Assembly: GCF_900143525.1 (NCBI RefSeq)
Contig: NZ_FREZ01000001.1
Location: 630,445-694,444, forward strand
Length of the DNA: 64,000 nt
Source of the DNA: Ruegeria sp. Alg231-54
GTDB lineage: Bacteria > Pseudomonadota > Alphaproteobacteria > Rhodobacterales > Rhodobacteraceae
Direction of reading: 5' to 3'
In this document: positions 44,340 to 54,489 of the stretch, piece after piece
Position numbering within the stretch: position 1 is the first letter of the stretch
Layout: the number at the start of each line of letters is the position of its first letter
Position numbers and translations under genes: made by a program
The notes under the pieces: generated by a model
What the model saw: only the letters and a program-made list of their open reading frames with translations
The model's database searches: none
Told to the model about the DNA's origin: nothing

Positions 44340-45770
44340 TCAGGTAATTTTGGCAGAATGCCATACGTTTTTTACGACCATGTAATTGTCGAGGCCCTCG
44401 GTGCCGCCTTCGCGACCATAACCGCTGGATTTTACCCCACCAAAGGGGGTTTCGGGCATAGACGCCTCCAGCGTGTTGATCGACAGGTTACCAACCTCAA
44501 CCTCGTCAATCAGCCGATCGATGTAGTCCGCACGATTTGTAAACGCGTATCCGGCCAGCCCAAAAGGAACCGAATTTGCCTTATCGATGGCGTCATCCAG
44601 TGAGGATACCGGATTGATCACAGCCACCGGACCGAAGGGTTCCTCCTGCATGATTCTGGCGTTTTCCGGCACGTTCATCAGAACGGTAGGCTGAAAGAAG
44701 TACCCTTTGTCGCCATGTTTGGCGCCACCCGTGGCAACCGTCGCGCCCTTTTCACGGGCGTCTTCCACCAATTCGGTCAGTGCAGGCACCCGCCGGTCAT
44801 TTGCCAGAGGCCCCATTTCCACATTTTCGTCCATGCCGTTTCCGACAACGGTTGCCGCAGCGCGTTCAACGAAAGTTGTGGCGTAATCTTCAAAGATGCT
44901 CTCATGCGCAAAGAACCTTGTGGGCGATGTGCACACCTGCCCGGAATTGCGCAATTTTCGATCGGCGCTGAAAATCCCAGCGGTTTGAACGTCGGTATCT
45001 TCGCATATAATAACGGGCGCGTGGCCGCCCAGTTCCATGAGAACCGATGTCATATGTTGCGATGCCAAAGTGGTCAAATGCCGCCCCACAGCCGTTGAGC
45101 CGGTGAAAGCCACGAGCCTGACTGGATCCTGCGGAATGAGATGGCCGGAAATTTCCGCCGGTTCTCCGAACACCAGATTCAGCACACCCGGAGGCAGACC
45201 CGCATCTTCGAAGGCCTTTGCGATGTGTATGGCCCCCGCAGGCGTTTCCTCGGCCGCCTTCAGGATGATCGAGCAGCCCGAGGCCAGCGCGCCAGCGATT
45301 TTGCGCGCCGGTTGGCTCATCGGGAAATTCCAGGGTGAAAAGGCTGCGACGACACCGATAGGCTGGTGATGAACGGAAAACTTGTGACCCGGAGCCGCAG
45401 GGATGACCCGCCCATAGGTCCGCATCGCCTCGCCCGCGTCCCATTCAAAAAACTCTGCCCCTCGGATAACCTCAAGCCTGGCCTGCTTCAGCGGCTTGCC
45501 GTGTTCCATGGTGATAGCATGGGCAATCTCTTCCTGACGTTCCCGCATCAGCGCAGCAGCGCGCAGGATTGTGTCGGAACGTTCGCGCGGTGAGGTGCGA
45601 CTCCATACGCGAAACCCTCGGACTGCAGCCTCCAGGGCGTCATCCAGATCCTGCCTTGAGGCGCATGGAAGACGACCGATTTCATCCTCGGTCGCCGGAT
45701 TCACAACCGGAATGTCGCGGCTGGCTGTGCGCCATTTGCCTGCAATGAACAGCTTGAGCCCAGGATACAT
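44340..45770 (-). CDS. Aldehyde dehydrogenase (succinate-semialdehyde dehydrogenase-like)
   Basis: A 476-residue NAD(P)-dependent aldehyde dehydrogenase. MELGGHAPVII holds the catalytic Glu and SGQVCTSPTR the catalytic Cys; FTGSTAVGRHL is the cofactor loop. Closest in style to GabD or 2-aminomuconate/hydroxymuconate semialdehyde dehydrogenases. The ATG at 45770 has GGAGG ten bases upstream, whereas the ATG at 45797 has none. It belongs to the 3-hydroxyanthranilate dioxygenase cassette, where an aldehyde from ring cleavage would be a sensible substrate; that is inference. Confidence 0.85.
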   Translation of the reverse strand: MYPGLKLFIAGKWRTASRDIPVVNPATEDEIGRLPCASRQDLDDALEAAVRGFRVWSRTSPRERSDTILRAAALMRERQEEIAHAITMEHGKPLKQARLEVIRGAEFFEWDAGEAMRTYGRVIPAAPGHKFSVHHQPIGVVAAFSPWNFPMSQPARKIAGALASGCSIILKAAEETPAGAIHIAKAFEDAGLPPGVLNLVFGEPAEISGHLIPQDPVRLVAFTGSTAVGRHLTTLASQHMTSVLMELGGHAPVIICEDTDVQTAGIFSADRKLRNSGQVCTSPTRFFAHESIFEDYATTFVERAAATVVGNGMDENVEMGPLANDRRVPALTELVEDAREKGATVATGGAKHGDKGYFFQPTVLMNVPENARIMQEEPFGPVAVINPVSSLDDAIDKANSVPFGLAGYAFTNRADYIDRLIDEVEVGNLSINTLEASMPETPFGGVKSSGYGREGGTEGLDNYMVVKNVWHSAKIT

Positions 45771-45847
45771 GAAACCGTTGCCTCCGAGTTTGACCATTTC
45801 AAATCACGCAAAGGCTGGCATTACTTCAAGTGAATTGGGGGAATACT

Positions 45848-45868
45848 GATATCAATTTGGCGAATACC
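45848..45868. promoter_or_regulatory. Weak LysR-type box upstream of the aldehyde dehydrogenase
   Basis: GATAT-N11-ATACC, one mismatch in five against the arm seen in the two other boxes of this cassette (47641-47665, 48699-48723), with the same eleven-base spacing. It lies between the LysR stop and the aldehyde dehydrogenase start. Confidence 0.4.
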
Positions 45869-45873
45869 TGACC

Positions 45874-46818
45874 TCATTTCCGCCGCGCCGCCTCATGCAG
45901 CGCCGATTTGAAGGCCCGACCGGCGGGCGAAAGATCGGTATCTGCCCGAAACGAGACGCCAATCGGCCCTTGGCCAAATGGGACGTCCCAATCCAGAGGC
46001 GATAAGTAGCCATGGTCGATGTCCTGCGAAACGACCTCGGCCGGCATTAGCCCGATCAGATCCCGCGACTGTAACAGGGCCCGGTTGGTCAGGTAGGACA
46101 CGGATTCGATCATCACAGGCGGGACGTATTGCTGCTGACCAACGAAGAAATGATCAAGCTGACGCCGCAGCGTGGTTTCAAGCGGTGGCACAATCCAGCC
46201 AAAGGGTTTGGTCTGCGCGAACGAGATGTTTTGACGTTCGGACAAAGGATGCTGATTGCCGACAATCGCCAGAATACGGTCTTCAAACAGCTTTTCCTGC
46301 CTGATCTTATCGCGATGCCGATGGGATGGCAGGCGCCCGACCACCATATCGATCTCGCCCGAAAGCAACCGTGGCATCAGGACTTCGTTCGTGCCTTCAT
46401 GAATCTTGATGGCCACGTTCGGACGGTCAGCGAGCAGGATTTCAATAGCCGTTGGCAGAAGGCTGGTCGACGCTGCCAGCAAAGTGCCTACCACAACGCG
46501 GCCCGCATTTCCTTCGTTCAGGTCGTCCAGTTCCTGCGCGGCGTTCGAGACCTGCGCAAAGATCAGCTTGCCATGACGGATCAGGGTTTCTCCAAACACG
46601 GTCGGGATCACGCCCCGATTGGTTCGGCTGAACAGCTTGACCTCAAAATCCAGTTCAAGATCCTGAATCATCTTGGTTGCTGCGGGTTGTGAAATGCCCA
46701 GCTCGCGTGCTGCGTTCTGGATATTGCCATGCGCACCCACAGCAACCAGCAGGCGCAGTTGGCGCAGTTTCAGCCGGGTCAGGGCGCGATCGACGATGCG
46801 TGAGTGACGTCCCACCAT
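45874..46818 (-). CDS. LysR-family transcriptional regulator
   Basis: A 314-residue LysR protein. N-terminal winged HTH (LRLLVAVGAHGNIQNAARELGISQPAATKMI) sits after a short basic leader; the rest is the two-lobed effector domain, of the GbpR/PcaQ-like subgroup. It lies two bases after the aspartate-dehydrogenase-like gene on the same strand. It is the natural regulator of the cassette from 44.3 to 52.2 kb, whose promoters carry GATAT-N11-ATATC boxes. The effector would be an intermediate of that pathway. Confidence 0.9.
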   Translation of the reverse strand: MVGRHSRIVDRALTRLKLRQLRLLVAVGAHGNIQNAARELGISQPAATKMIQDLELDFEVKLFSRTNRGVIPTVFGETLIRHGKLIFAQVSNAAQELDDLNEGNAGRVVVGTLLAASTSLLPTAIEILLADRPNVAIKIHEGTNEVLMPRLLSGEIDMVVGRLPSHRHRDKIRQEKLFEDRILAIVGNQHPLSERQNISFAQTKPFGWIVPPLETTLRRQLDHFFVGQQQYVPPVMIESVSYLTNRALLQSRDLIGLMPAEVVSQDIDHGYLSPLDWDVPFGQGPIGVSFRADTDLSPAGRAFKSALHEAARRK

Positions 46819-46820
46819 AG

Positions 46821-47594
46821 TCAGATCACAATTGGGTCCAGAAGCTGTTCGACCTTGGCCACCACGCTCATGGCCGCCAGGGCAGAACTGCGTGGATTGT
46901 CCGGCAGGGAATTCCCGCTGATCTGGAAATGAAACCGCCCGAATTCGCCTTGGGCCTCGATCTCGTGAGTGTTGCCGTTGGCTGAAGGGTCCGCAATCAG
47001 TTGAACCTGCGTGTCATCGAACCCTAGCCCAGCCAAAGCGACTGCCGCCGCCACGTTTGCGTTTTTGGGATAATTCAACGCGGCCTCGCGAGCCGTGCCA
47101 TTGAAATGCGTTTCCGTCTTGGTGAGATTTTCGAGGTCTAACTTGTCCTCAGCCATTGAACCTTTCCAGCCCCGCGGTGGCTTGCGCCCGACATAGATAA
47201 CCTTGTCCAACTTGCCGGTCGCAGCCGCACCAAGACAATCCAGCGCACCGATGGCACCGCTGGCCAGGTACAGCTTGGCCCCCGAGCCGCGAGCGGAGGA
47301 CTCCAGTGCATCCGCGACCTGCCGGTCTGCCAATGCGCCGATGGATACGGTGACCATATCAATGCCACGGGACAAAACCTGAGGACCGTACTCCGCCAAC
47401 GCCTGATGGCCCGCGCAGTCGATCACCAGACTTGCCCTGGAAGTGAGATCATTTACAGAGCTCACAAATAAATCCGGTTCCTGCGAGACGCTGCTTGCGC
47501 GAACCAGAACCGCACGAACCTGATGCCCTCGTGCCTGAATGGCATCCAAGACATGCTGCGCGATCGCGCCTTTTCCAATCAATCCAATCTTCAT
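46821..47594 (-). CDS. Aspartate dehydrogenase family protein
   Basis: A 257-residue NAD(P)-dependent enzyme with the Rossmann motif GLIGKGAIAQHV, a central ASGAIGALD, and the family block YPKNANVAAAVALAGLG, followed by NTHEI. L-aspartate dehydrogenases make iminoaspartate for quinolinate and NAD synthesis, or run in the reductive direction. In this cassette, next to a dioxygenase whose product closes spontaneously to quinolinate, either aspartate or a related imine may be the substrate. The reaction here is not settled. Confidence 0.82.
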   Translation of the reverse strand: MKIGLIGKGAIAQHVLDAIQARGHQVRAVLVRASSVSQEPDLFVSSVNDLTSRASLVIDCAGHQALAEYGPQVLSRGIDMVTVSIGALADRQVADALESSARGSGAKLYLASGAIGALDCLGAAATGKLDKVIYVGRKPPRGWKGSMAEDKLDLENLTKTETHFNGTAREAALNYPKNANVAAAVALAGLGFDDTQVQLIADPSANGNTHEIEAQGEFGRFHFQISGNSLPDNPRSSALAAMSVVAKVEQLLDPIVI

Positions 47595-47640
47595 GCGGCA
47601 AACTTAACCCAGTGCCAAAGATTCCTAAATTGATATTCTA

Positions 47641-47665
47641 TGGATATTCTAATTTCTGATATCCA
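47641..47665. promoter_or_regulatory. LysR-type operator in the divergent promoter
   Basis: TGGATAT-N11-ATATCCA, a perfect seven-base inverted repeat with the eleven-base spacing typical of LysR sites. A direct repeat GATATTCTA at 47632-47640 and 47643-47651 (one helical turn) overlaps it. It is 47 bases from the aspartate-dehydrogenase-like start and 75 bases from the DHDPS-family start. Confidence 0.8.
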
Positions 47666-47739
47666 ATTCCCAGCTTTCGCATTGGATCAGACGATATGAT
47701 CGGGCTTTCTTAGCAGGATAACCAAAAGGTCCGCCTGAT

Positions 47740-48693
47740 ATGAATTACTCTAAACACGATGCAAAAGCCTATGCGCGCGAGAACTTGACCGGTATCTGGG
47801 CCGCAGCCCTGAACCCTTTCAACGATGATTTGTCACTAGATGAGGTCGGGCTGCGGTCGAACATCCGGCACTGGATTGACGATCTGGATATCCAGGGACT
47901 GTTCGTGGCAGGCAAACAGGGCGAGTTCTTTTCGATGAGCCTTGATGAGCGCAAGCGCAACTTTGAGATTGCGGTTGACGAATGCGCGGGCAAAGCCGGT
48001 GTGATTGTCTCGGTCTCGGATCAGAACATGGACACAGCGCTGGAACTGGCTCGCCATGCGCAGAATTGTGGGGCCGATTATATCGTCTTGCATGCCCCTG
48101 TTCTAAGCTTTGTTCAGGATCGTGGAGAGGTTTTGTACCAGTACTACAAGCGGTTCTGCGATGAGTTGGACATCGGGATCGCGATGTGGAGCCACCCGGA
48201 CAGCGGATACCTGATGCAGCCCGAAGAATGCGCACGGATTGCGGATCTGCCTAACATCGTGGCGATCAAATACTCAGTCCCGCGTGAGATGTATGTGAAA
48301 CTGACGCATATGGTGGGCGACAAAATCCATGTCTCAACCTCGGCCGAACATGAATGGTTAGACAATATTCTGGAGCTTGATTGGAAATTGTACCTATGCT
48401 CGTCCCCGCCCTATCAGATCCAGTCCAAGAACGATCAGCGCATGAATGAATACACGCGGCTGGCTTTTGCGGGCAAAGCGGATGAGGCGCGCAAGGTGTT
48501 TGACAGCCTGAACCCAGTACGGGACGCGATGAAGCGAACCAAACCTGCAGGCAAGCCCACCGCTTTTGGAAAATACTGGCAAGAGTTGCTGGGACAGGTC
48601 GGAGGGCGTGTGCGGCCCCCAATGCTTGAACTGACGGATGCGGAAAAAGAGATCATCCGCAAAGGGTTCGCGGAAAGCGGCCTGAAGCCATAG
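47740..48693 (+). CDS. Dihydrodipicolinate synthase family protein of unknown reaction
   Basis: A 317-residue class I aldolase-fold protein with the Schiff-base Lys177 in VAIKYS. The usual GTTGE pyruvate site is GKQGE (59-62) and the catalytic Tyr of the YxVP motif is replaced by Trp150 (MWSHPDSG). It is therefore not a standard DapA. It may be an aldolase, hydratase or decarboxylase for a keto acid made in the cassette. It starts the rightward part of the cassette, followed by the dioxygenase and TRAP genes. Confidence 0.83.
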   Translation: MNYSKHDAKAYARENLTGIWAAALNPFNDDLSLDEVGLRSNIRHWIDDLDIQGLFVAGKQGEFFSMSLDERKRNFEIAVDECAGKAGVIVSVSDQNMDTALELARHAQNCGADYIVLHAPVLSFVQDRGEVLYQYYKRFCDELDIGIAMWSHPDSGYLMQPEECARIADLPNIVAIKYSVPREMYVKLTHMVGDKIHVSTSAEHEWLDNILELDWKLYLCSSPPYQIQSKNDQRMNEYTRLAFAGKADEARKVFDSLNPVRDAMKRTKPAGKPTAFGKYWQELLGQVGGRVRPPMLELTDAEKEIIRKGFAESGLKP

Positions 48694-48698
48694 CCACA

Positions 48699-48723
48699 TC
48701 GATATAAGCAAATCGGATATCTA
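48699..48723. promoter_or_regulatory. LysR-type operator upstream of the dioxygenase
   Basis: TCGATAT-N11-ATATCTA, arms matching in six of seven pairs, same GATAT core and same spacing as the box at 47641-47665. It is 66 bases before the dioxygenase start and suggests a separate LysR-controlled promoter for the dioxygenase-TRAP genes. Confidence 0.72.
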
Positions 48724-48734
48724 GATACGGATAA

Positions 48735-50330
<1,596 letters not shown>

Positions 50331-50350
50331 AGTTGAACGTTTCAAGGAAA

Positions 50351-50377
50351 GGGCGCAGGTCAATCCTGCGCCCTTTT
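50351..50377 (+). other. Strong stem-loop with T-run between TRAP receptor and permease genes
   Basis: A nine-base perfect stem (50351-50359, 50365-50373) with five-base loop and TTTT after it, in the 63-base gap between receptor and small permease. It looks like a partial terminator or a stabiliser that raises receptor over permease levels. Confidence 0.8.
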
Positions 50378-50393
50378 CCATAGGGGATCGGCG

Positions 50394-50927
50394 ATGTTAT
50401 ACCGGCTGTCTGCAGCGTGGGCGTGGGTTGAGTTATGGTGTGCTGCAGCACTGGCCGTTTGCGTCACCCTATTGATCTTGTTGAATGTCGTGACACGCAC
50501 TGCGGGTAACGCCTTGTTCTGGGTGGATGAACTGGCAATCTATGCCATGGTGTGGATGACATTCCTTGGCGCATCCGCGGCGTTACATCACCGCAATTCG
50601 GTCTCGATCACAATCCTTGTGGATCTGGTTCCGCCTCAGGTCCGGGCAATCATCCAAAAAACAGTCGATATCGTTGTCTTCATTTTTGCAATCGCGATGC
50701 TGTGGGTCTGCTGGCGCTGGTTTCTGCCATTGGACATCGCCCGCACTGGGTTCGACGCAATAGCTTTTCAGGGCAACACCTTCAACTTCATCTATGCTGA
50801 GCCGACCTCGACACTCGGGCTGCCAAAATTCCTGTTTTGGTTAGTGATGTGGCTATTTGCCTTGGGGGCCACGCTGCATTCAACAATGCATCTTGTCGCG
50901 CGACCTGAACGAGGGTTGCCGGCATGA
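50394..50927 (+). CDS. TRAP transporter small permease of the dioxygenase cassette
   Basis: A 177-residue DctQ-type protein with four membrane helices and ASAALHHRNSVSITI at the conserved charged turn. Its stop overlaps the ATG of the large permease by four bases. Joins the large permease in the membrane. Confidence 0.88.
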   Translation: MLYRLSAAWAWVELWCAAALAVCVTLLILLNVVTRTAGNALFWVDELAIYAMVWMTFLGASAALHHRNSVSITILVDLVPPQVRAIIQKTVDIVVFIFAIAMLWVCWRWFLPLDIARTGFDAIAFQGNTFNFIYAEPTSTLGLPKFLFWLVMWLFALGATLHSTMHLVARPERGLPA

Positions 50928-52183
50928 GTCCTATTGTCTTTCTGGCGACCCTGCTTTTGTCGGTCCCTGTCGCCATCGTGCTGGCGATCACCGCGATCTG
51001 GTACATCTGGGAAAGCGGGAACACGGTTCTTTATGACAGTTTCGCCCAGAAGATGTTCGGCGGGTTGGAAAACTACGGCCTGCTGGCTATCCCGCTCTTC
51101 ATGCTGACCGGAGAATTGATGAACGAAGGTGGCATGACCCGTCGATTGGTCGCCTTGGCGCGCGTTTTCGTGGGCGGGTTTCGGGGTGGGCTCGCCTATA
51201 TCAATCTGCTGGCCAATATGTTCATGGCCGCCATCATCGGTTCGGCGACCGCGCAGATCGCTGTGATGTCCCGCGCCATGGTCCCCGCGATGGAGGAAGA
51301 AGGCTACAGCAAGGGCTTCGCCGCTGCCACCACAGCCGCCGGGGGCCTGTTGGCGCCGGTCATCCCGCCGTCGATGATGTTTGTTATCTTCGGTGTTCTG
51401 GCGCAGATTCCCATCGGCGACATGTTCATCGCCGGGATCATACCCGGCCTGCTGCTGGCAGGGGCCTTTGCTTTGGTGATCACGCTTGTCGGTTGGTTTC
51501 AGCAATTCCCGAAGGGCGTCTGGATGTCCCGCCGCGATGCTCTGCAGGCCCTGATCGCCGCCCTGCCCGCGATGCTCATCCCGGTGTCAATAATCGGTGG
51601 CATTCTGTTTGGCATCGCTACGCCGACAGAATCCGCAGCCATTGCTTCGCTGATCGCATTTCTGGTCGGGTGGCTCATTTACGGAGAGCTAAAGCCGCAA
51701 CATCTGGGCGAGATGTTCAAGCGAACAGCCGCAAACGCATCGATGATCCTGTTTATGATTGCGGCGGCCAGCGTTTTTGGGTGGGTCATCATTTACGAAG
51801 AAATACCACAGCAGCTGGCGGGGCTGATCACGTCGATCACATCTAATCCGTTCATGTTTTTACTGATCATAAATGCTGCACTGCTTTTGGTGGGGATGGT
51901 GATCGACGGGATCGCCGCCATCATCCTGATCACGCCCATTCTGTTGCCGATTGCCACTGGGTCCTACGATATCAGCCCCTATCAGTTCGGCGTTGTCGTG
52001 TGCCTAAACCTGGTTCTTGGCCTGCTTACGCCACCCGTCGGAATTGGCCTTTATATCGCCTCATCCATGAGCGGCACGACCCCCGGAGCAATTCTGAAAT
52101 CACTTTGGCCATTCCTGATTGCGGTGGCCGCCGTCTTGATCCTGCTAAGCTATGTCCCAAGCCTGTCGACCTACTTGATCTAG
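50924..52183 (+). CDS. TRAP transporter large permease of the dioxygenase cassette
   Basis: A 419-residue DctM-family permease with about twelve helices. LLAPVIPPSMMFVIFGVLAQ and VIDGIAAIILITPILLP are the two inverted-repeat signature segments; LTPPVGIGLYIASS closes the second half. Last gene of the rightward cassette operon and convergent with preA. Confidence 0.91.
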   Translation: MSPIVFLATLLLSVPVAIVLAITAIWYIWESGNTVLYDSFAQKMFGGLENYGLLAIPLFMLTGELMNEGGMTRRLVALARVFVGGFRGGLAYINLLANMFMAAIIGSATAQIAVMSRAMVPAMEEEGYSKGFAAATTAAGGLLAPVIPPSMMFVIFGVLAQIPIGDMFIAGIIPGLLLAGAFALVITLVGWFQQFPKGVWMSRRDALQALIAALPAMLIPVSIIGGILFGIATPTESAAIASLIAFLVGWLIYGELKPQHLGEMFKRTAANASMILFMIAAASVFGWVIIYEEIPQQLAGLITSITSNPFMFLLIINAALLLVGMVIDGIAAIILITPILLPIATGSYDISPYQFGVVVCLNLVLGLLTPPVGIGLYIASSMSGTTPGAILKSLWPFLIAVAAVLILLSYVPSLSTYLI

Positions 52184-52242
52184 CAGAACGTGATGTCGCC
52201 ACGCGACTTTGAACGCCCGTATGGGGGCAGCATCTGGTAAGA

Positions 52243-52260
52243 GGCCCGCGCTTTCGGGCC
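52243..52260 (+). terminator. Probable terminator between TRAP operon and preA
   Basis: A six-base GC stem (GGCCCG 52243-52248, CGGGCC 52255-52260) with a six-base loop, followed by CCTTCATGTTTTC. Weak U-tract; may serve both convergent operons. Confidence 0.5.
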
Positions 52261-52283
52261 CCTTCATGTTTTCAGTACCCGAG

Positions 52284-53588
52284 TTACTCGGCAGCTTTGG
52301 CCATCGGGTTATTGGGATGGGTCGTCCAATTGGCATAATCGCGCTGAACTTCCAGACCGGTCCGCGGATCGACCTCTCCGGCCGTTATAGGCACCATTGA
52401 GATGCAGCCGTCGACCGGGCAAACATCCACGCACAGATTACAGGCGACGCATTCGTCATCCATGACCTCGAACACCCGGTCATCAGACATGGAAATCGCC
52501 TGGTGGCTGGTGTCTTCGCACGCGGCATAGCAGCGACCGCATTTGATGCACTCGTCCTGATCGATCTTGGCCTTGGCCACGTAGTTCAGGTTCAGGTATT
52601 GCCAATCGGTCACGTTTGGAACCGCACGACCGACAACCTCGGACACGTTTGTGTACCCTTTTTCGTCCATCCACTTGGACAGGCCTGCGGTCAGTTCGTC
52701 GATGATCTTAAAGCCGTAGGTCATAGCAGCCGTGCACACCTGAACGTTACCACAGCCCAGCGAAATGAACTCTGCCGCATCGCGCCAAGTGGTCACGCCC
52801 CCAATGCCGGAAATCGGCAGGCCATGGGTGGCTTCGGCGCGCGCGATCTCTGATACCATCGACAGGGCAATTGGCTTCACTGCCGGGCCACAGTACCCAC
52901 CGTGGCTGCCTTTGCCATCAATCGACGGTTCCGGGCTGAACGTGTCCAAATCGACGCTGGTGATCGAATTGATCGTGTTGATCAGTGACACTGCATCAGC
53001 ACCACCGTTTTTTGCTGCCTCAGCAGGCTTGCGAACATCAGTGATGTTTGGCGTCAGCTTCACGATCACGGGCCGGTCATAGTATTTCTTGCACCAGCGG
53101 GTGACCATCTCGATATATTCCGGCACCTGTCCTACGGCTGCGCCCATTCCGCGTTCGCTCATCCCGTGCGGGCAGCCAAAGTTCAGTTCGATCCCGTCTG
53201 CACCGGTCTCTTCGACTCGCGGCAGGATGGCCTTCCAGGCTTCTTCTTCACAAGGCACCATGATCGAGGCGATCAACGCGCGGTCCGGATAGTCGGCCTT
53301 GACCCGCGCCATTTCTTCAAGGTTCACCTCAAGCGGGCGGTCGGTGATGAGTTCGATGTTGTTAAGACCCAACAGGCGGCGATCCGCGCCATAGATCGCG
53401 CCGTAGCGCGGCCCGTTCACGTTTACGACCGGTGGCCCCTCGGAGCCCAGCGTTTTCCAGACGACACCGCCCCACCCGGCCTCGAAAGCGCGGCGCACGT
53501 TGTATTCCTTATCTGTCGGCGGTGCTGAGGCCAGCCAGTAAGGATTGGGGCTGGAAATGCCCAGAAAGTTTGTTGTTAGATCGGCCAT
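52284..53588 (-). CDS. preA: NAD-dependent dihydropyrimidine dehydrogenase subunit PreA
   Basis: A 434-residue FMN barrel (dihydroorotate-dehydrogenase-like) with C-terminal two-cluster ferredoxin part (CIKCGRCYAAC and CVACNLCVDVCP). It reduces uracil and thymine to the dihydro form, or the reverse, with PreT. The active-site region NFGCPHGMSERGMG contains the flavin-near Cys. The gene is at the 3' end of preT-methyltransferase-preA. It provides the substrate of dihydropyrimidinase HydA. Confidence 0.94.
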   Translation of the reverse strand: MADLTTNFLGISSPNPYWLASAPPTDKEYNVRRAFEAGWGGVVWKTLGSEGPPVVNVNGPRYGAIYGADRRLLGLNNIELITDRPLEVNLEEMARVKADYPDRALIASIMVPCEEEAWKAILPRVEETGADGIELNFGCPHGMSERGMGAAVGQVPEYIEMVTRWCKKYYDRPVIVKLTPNITDVRKPAEAAKNGGADAVSLINTINSITSVDLDTFSPEPSIDGKGSHGGYCGPAVKPIALSMVSEIARAEATHGLPISGIGGVTTWRDAAEFISLGCGNVQVCTAAMTYGFKIIDELTAGLSKWMDEKGYTNVSEVVGRAVPNVTDWQYLNLNYVAKAKIDQDECIKCGRCYAACEDTSHQAISMSDDRVFEVMDDECVACNLCVDVCPVDGCISMVPITAGEVDPRTGLEVQRDYANWTTHPNNPMAKAAE

Positions 53589-53606
53589 GGCTTCTCCCTT
53601 CCCGGC

Positions 53607-54443
53607 TCAGCCGGTTTTCTTGAATATCATTTCGGTCGGACGAATGCGCCCGGCCTTGAGGTTCGTGACGTAGTTTTGAAACTTTTCGGGCGCCGTCTCG
53701 CCCATCATCAGGTGGATGCCCAAGGGCGGCGGGCCGCTTTCGGCGATGCGCGCGAACACCTCTTCGAAAAATGTAAGCGCGAACTCGGTCCGGTCTGCTT
53801 CGGCTACCAGTTCAAGGCCTGCGGCGGCTGCGGCATTCTTGTAAACATCCGGCGCATCAACAAAGGATGTCCCGGCAACGGTTGACCACGGCAGAGGAAA
53901 GGCCAGCGATTCCTCCACGTCCCCTCCCATCACGTCAAACAGGGCAAAGATTCCATCTCTGCCCAGTGCTCGCGAGACTTCCGCGAACAGACCTGCTTTG
54001 TCTTCGATGTTCATCCCGACATGCATCATGACGGCAAGATCGAAGCCCGCATCCGGTACGGGCATCTCCAGTGCACTACCCACCAGAAAACTGGTCTTTT
54101 CGGAATGACCGACAATCTGGCTCAAAGCAGTGGCCGTTTCGACAAACTCCGGCGTCAGGTCAACCCCGGTCACTGTCGAGTCATAACGATCCACGATGTA
54201 CCGCGACGTCCCACCGATGCCGCAGCCGACATCCAGCACACGGGTCGCGTGGGTCGGCGAAAGCTGGGCAAACAGGTTGTCGGTCGCAAGTACACCGCCC
54301 GTATGGAACTCATCACCTGCCTTTAGGTCGGCAACCGTGGCCGCATTTGGATCAATGCCACTGGCTTTGAGCGCCTCACGCATGCGTTCCGTAAGAGCAC
54401 CAGTTGTATAGTTATGCGCAACGGCTTGTTCGATCTGGGACAT
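53607..54443 (-). CDS. Class I SAM-dependent methyltransferase inside the pre operon
   Basis: A 278-residue methyltransferase with SAM motif I LDVGCGIGGTSRYI, motif II-like ALEMPVPDAGFDLAVMM and a cap-type N-terminal helix region. It resembles the UbiE/cyclopropane-type small-molecule group. It lies between preT (46-base gap with a hairpin) and preA (18-base gap). The substrate is unknown. Its position suggests work on a pyrimidine-related compound or detoxification, but this is inference only. Confidence 0.82.
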   Translation of the reverse strand: MSQIEQAVAHNYTTGALTERMREALKASGIDPNAATVADLKAGDEFHTGGVLATDNLFAQLSPTHATRVLDVGCGIGGTSRYIVDRYDSTVTGVDLTPEFVETATALSQIVGHSEKTSFLVGSALEMPVPDAGFDLAVMMHVGMNIEDKAGLFAEVSRALGRDGIFALFDVMGGDVEESLAFPLPWSTVAGTSFVDAPDVYKNAAAAAGLELVAEADRTEFALTFFEEVFARIAESGPPPLGIHLMMGETAPEKFQNYVTNLKAGRIRPTEMIFKKTG

Positions 54444-54465
54444 GAGGATACCTCAGCAGCGAATG

Positions 54466-54487
54466 GGATGGGGTGAATGCCCCATCC
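54466..54487 (-). other. Intercistronic hairpin between preT and the methyltransferase
   Basis: An eight-base perfect stem (54466-54473 with 54480-54487) around a six-base loop, without U-tract on the minus strand. Possible processing or stabilising element in the pre operon. Confidence 0.6.
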
Positions 54488-54489
54488 TA

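Noticed and set aside
45789..45804. TTGACCA half-site overlapping an upstream ATG of the aldehyde dehydrogenase gene, as a RutR box
   Set aside because: Only the left arm matches; the right arm (TCAAATC) does not, and the gene is in the LysR cassette.
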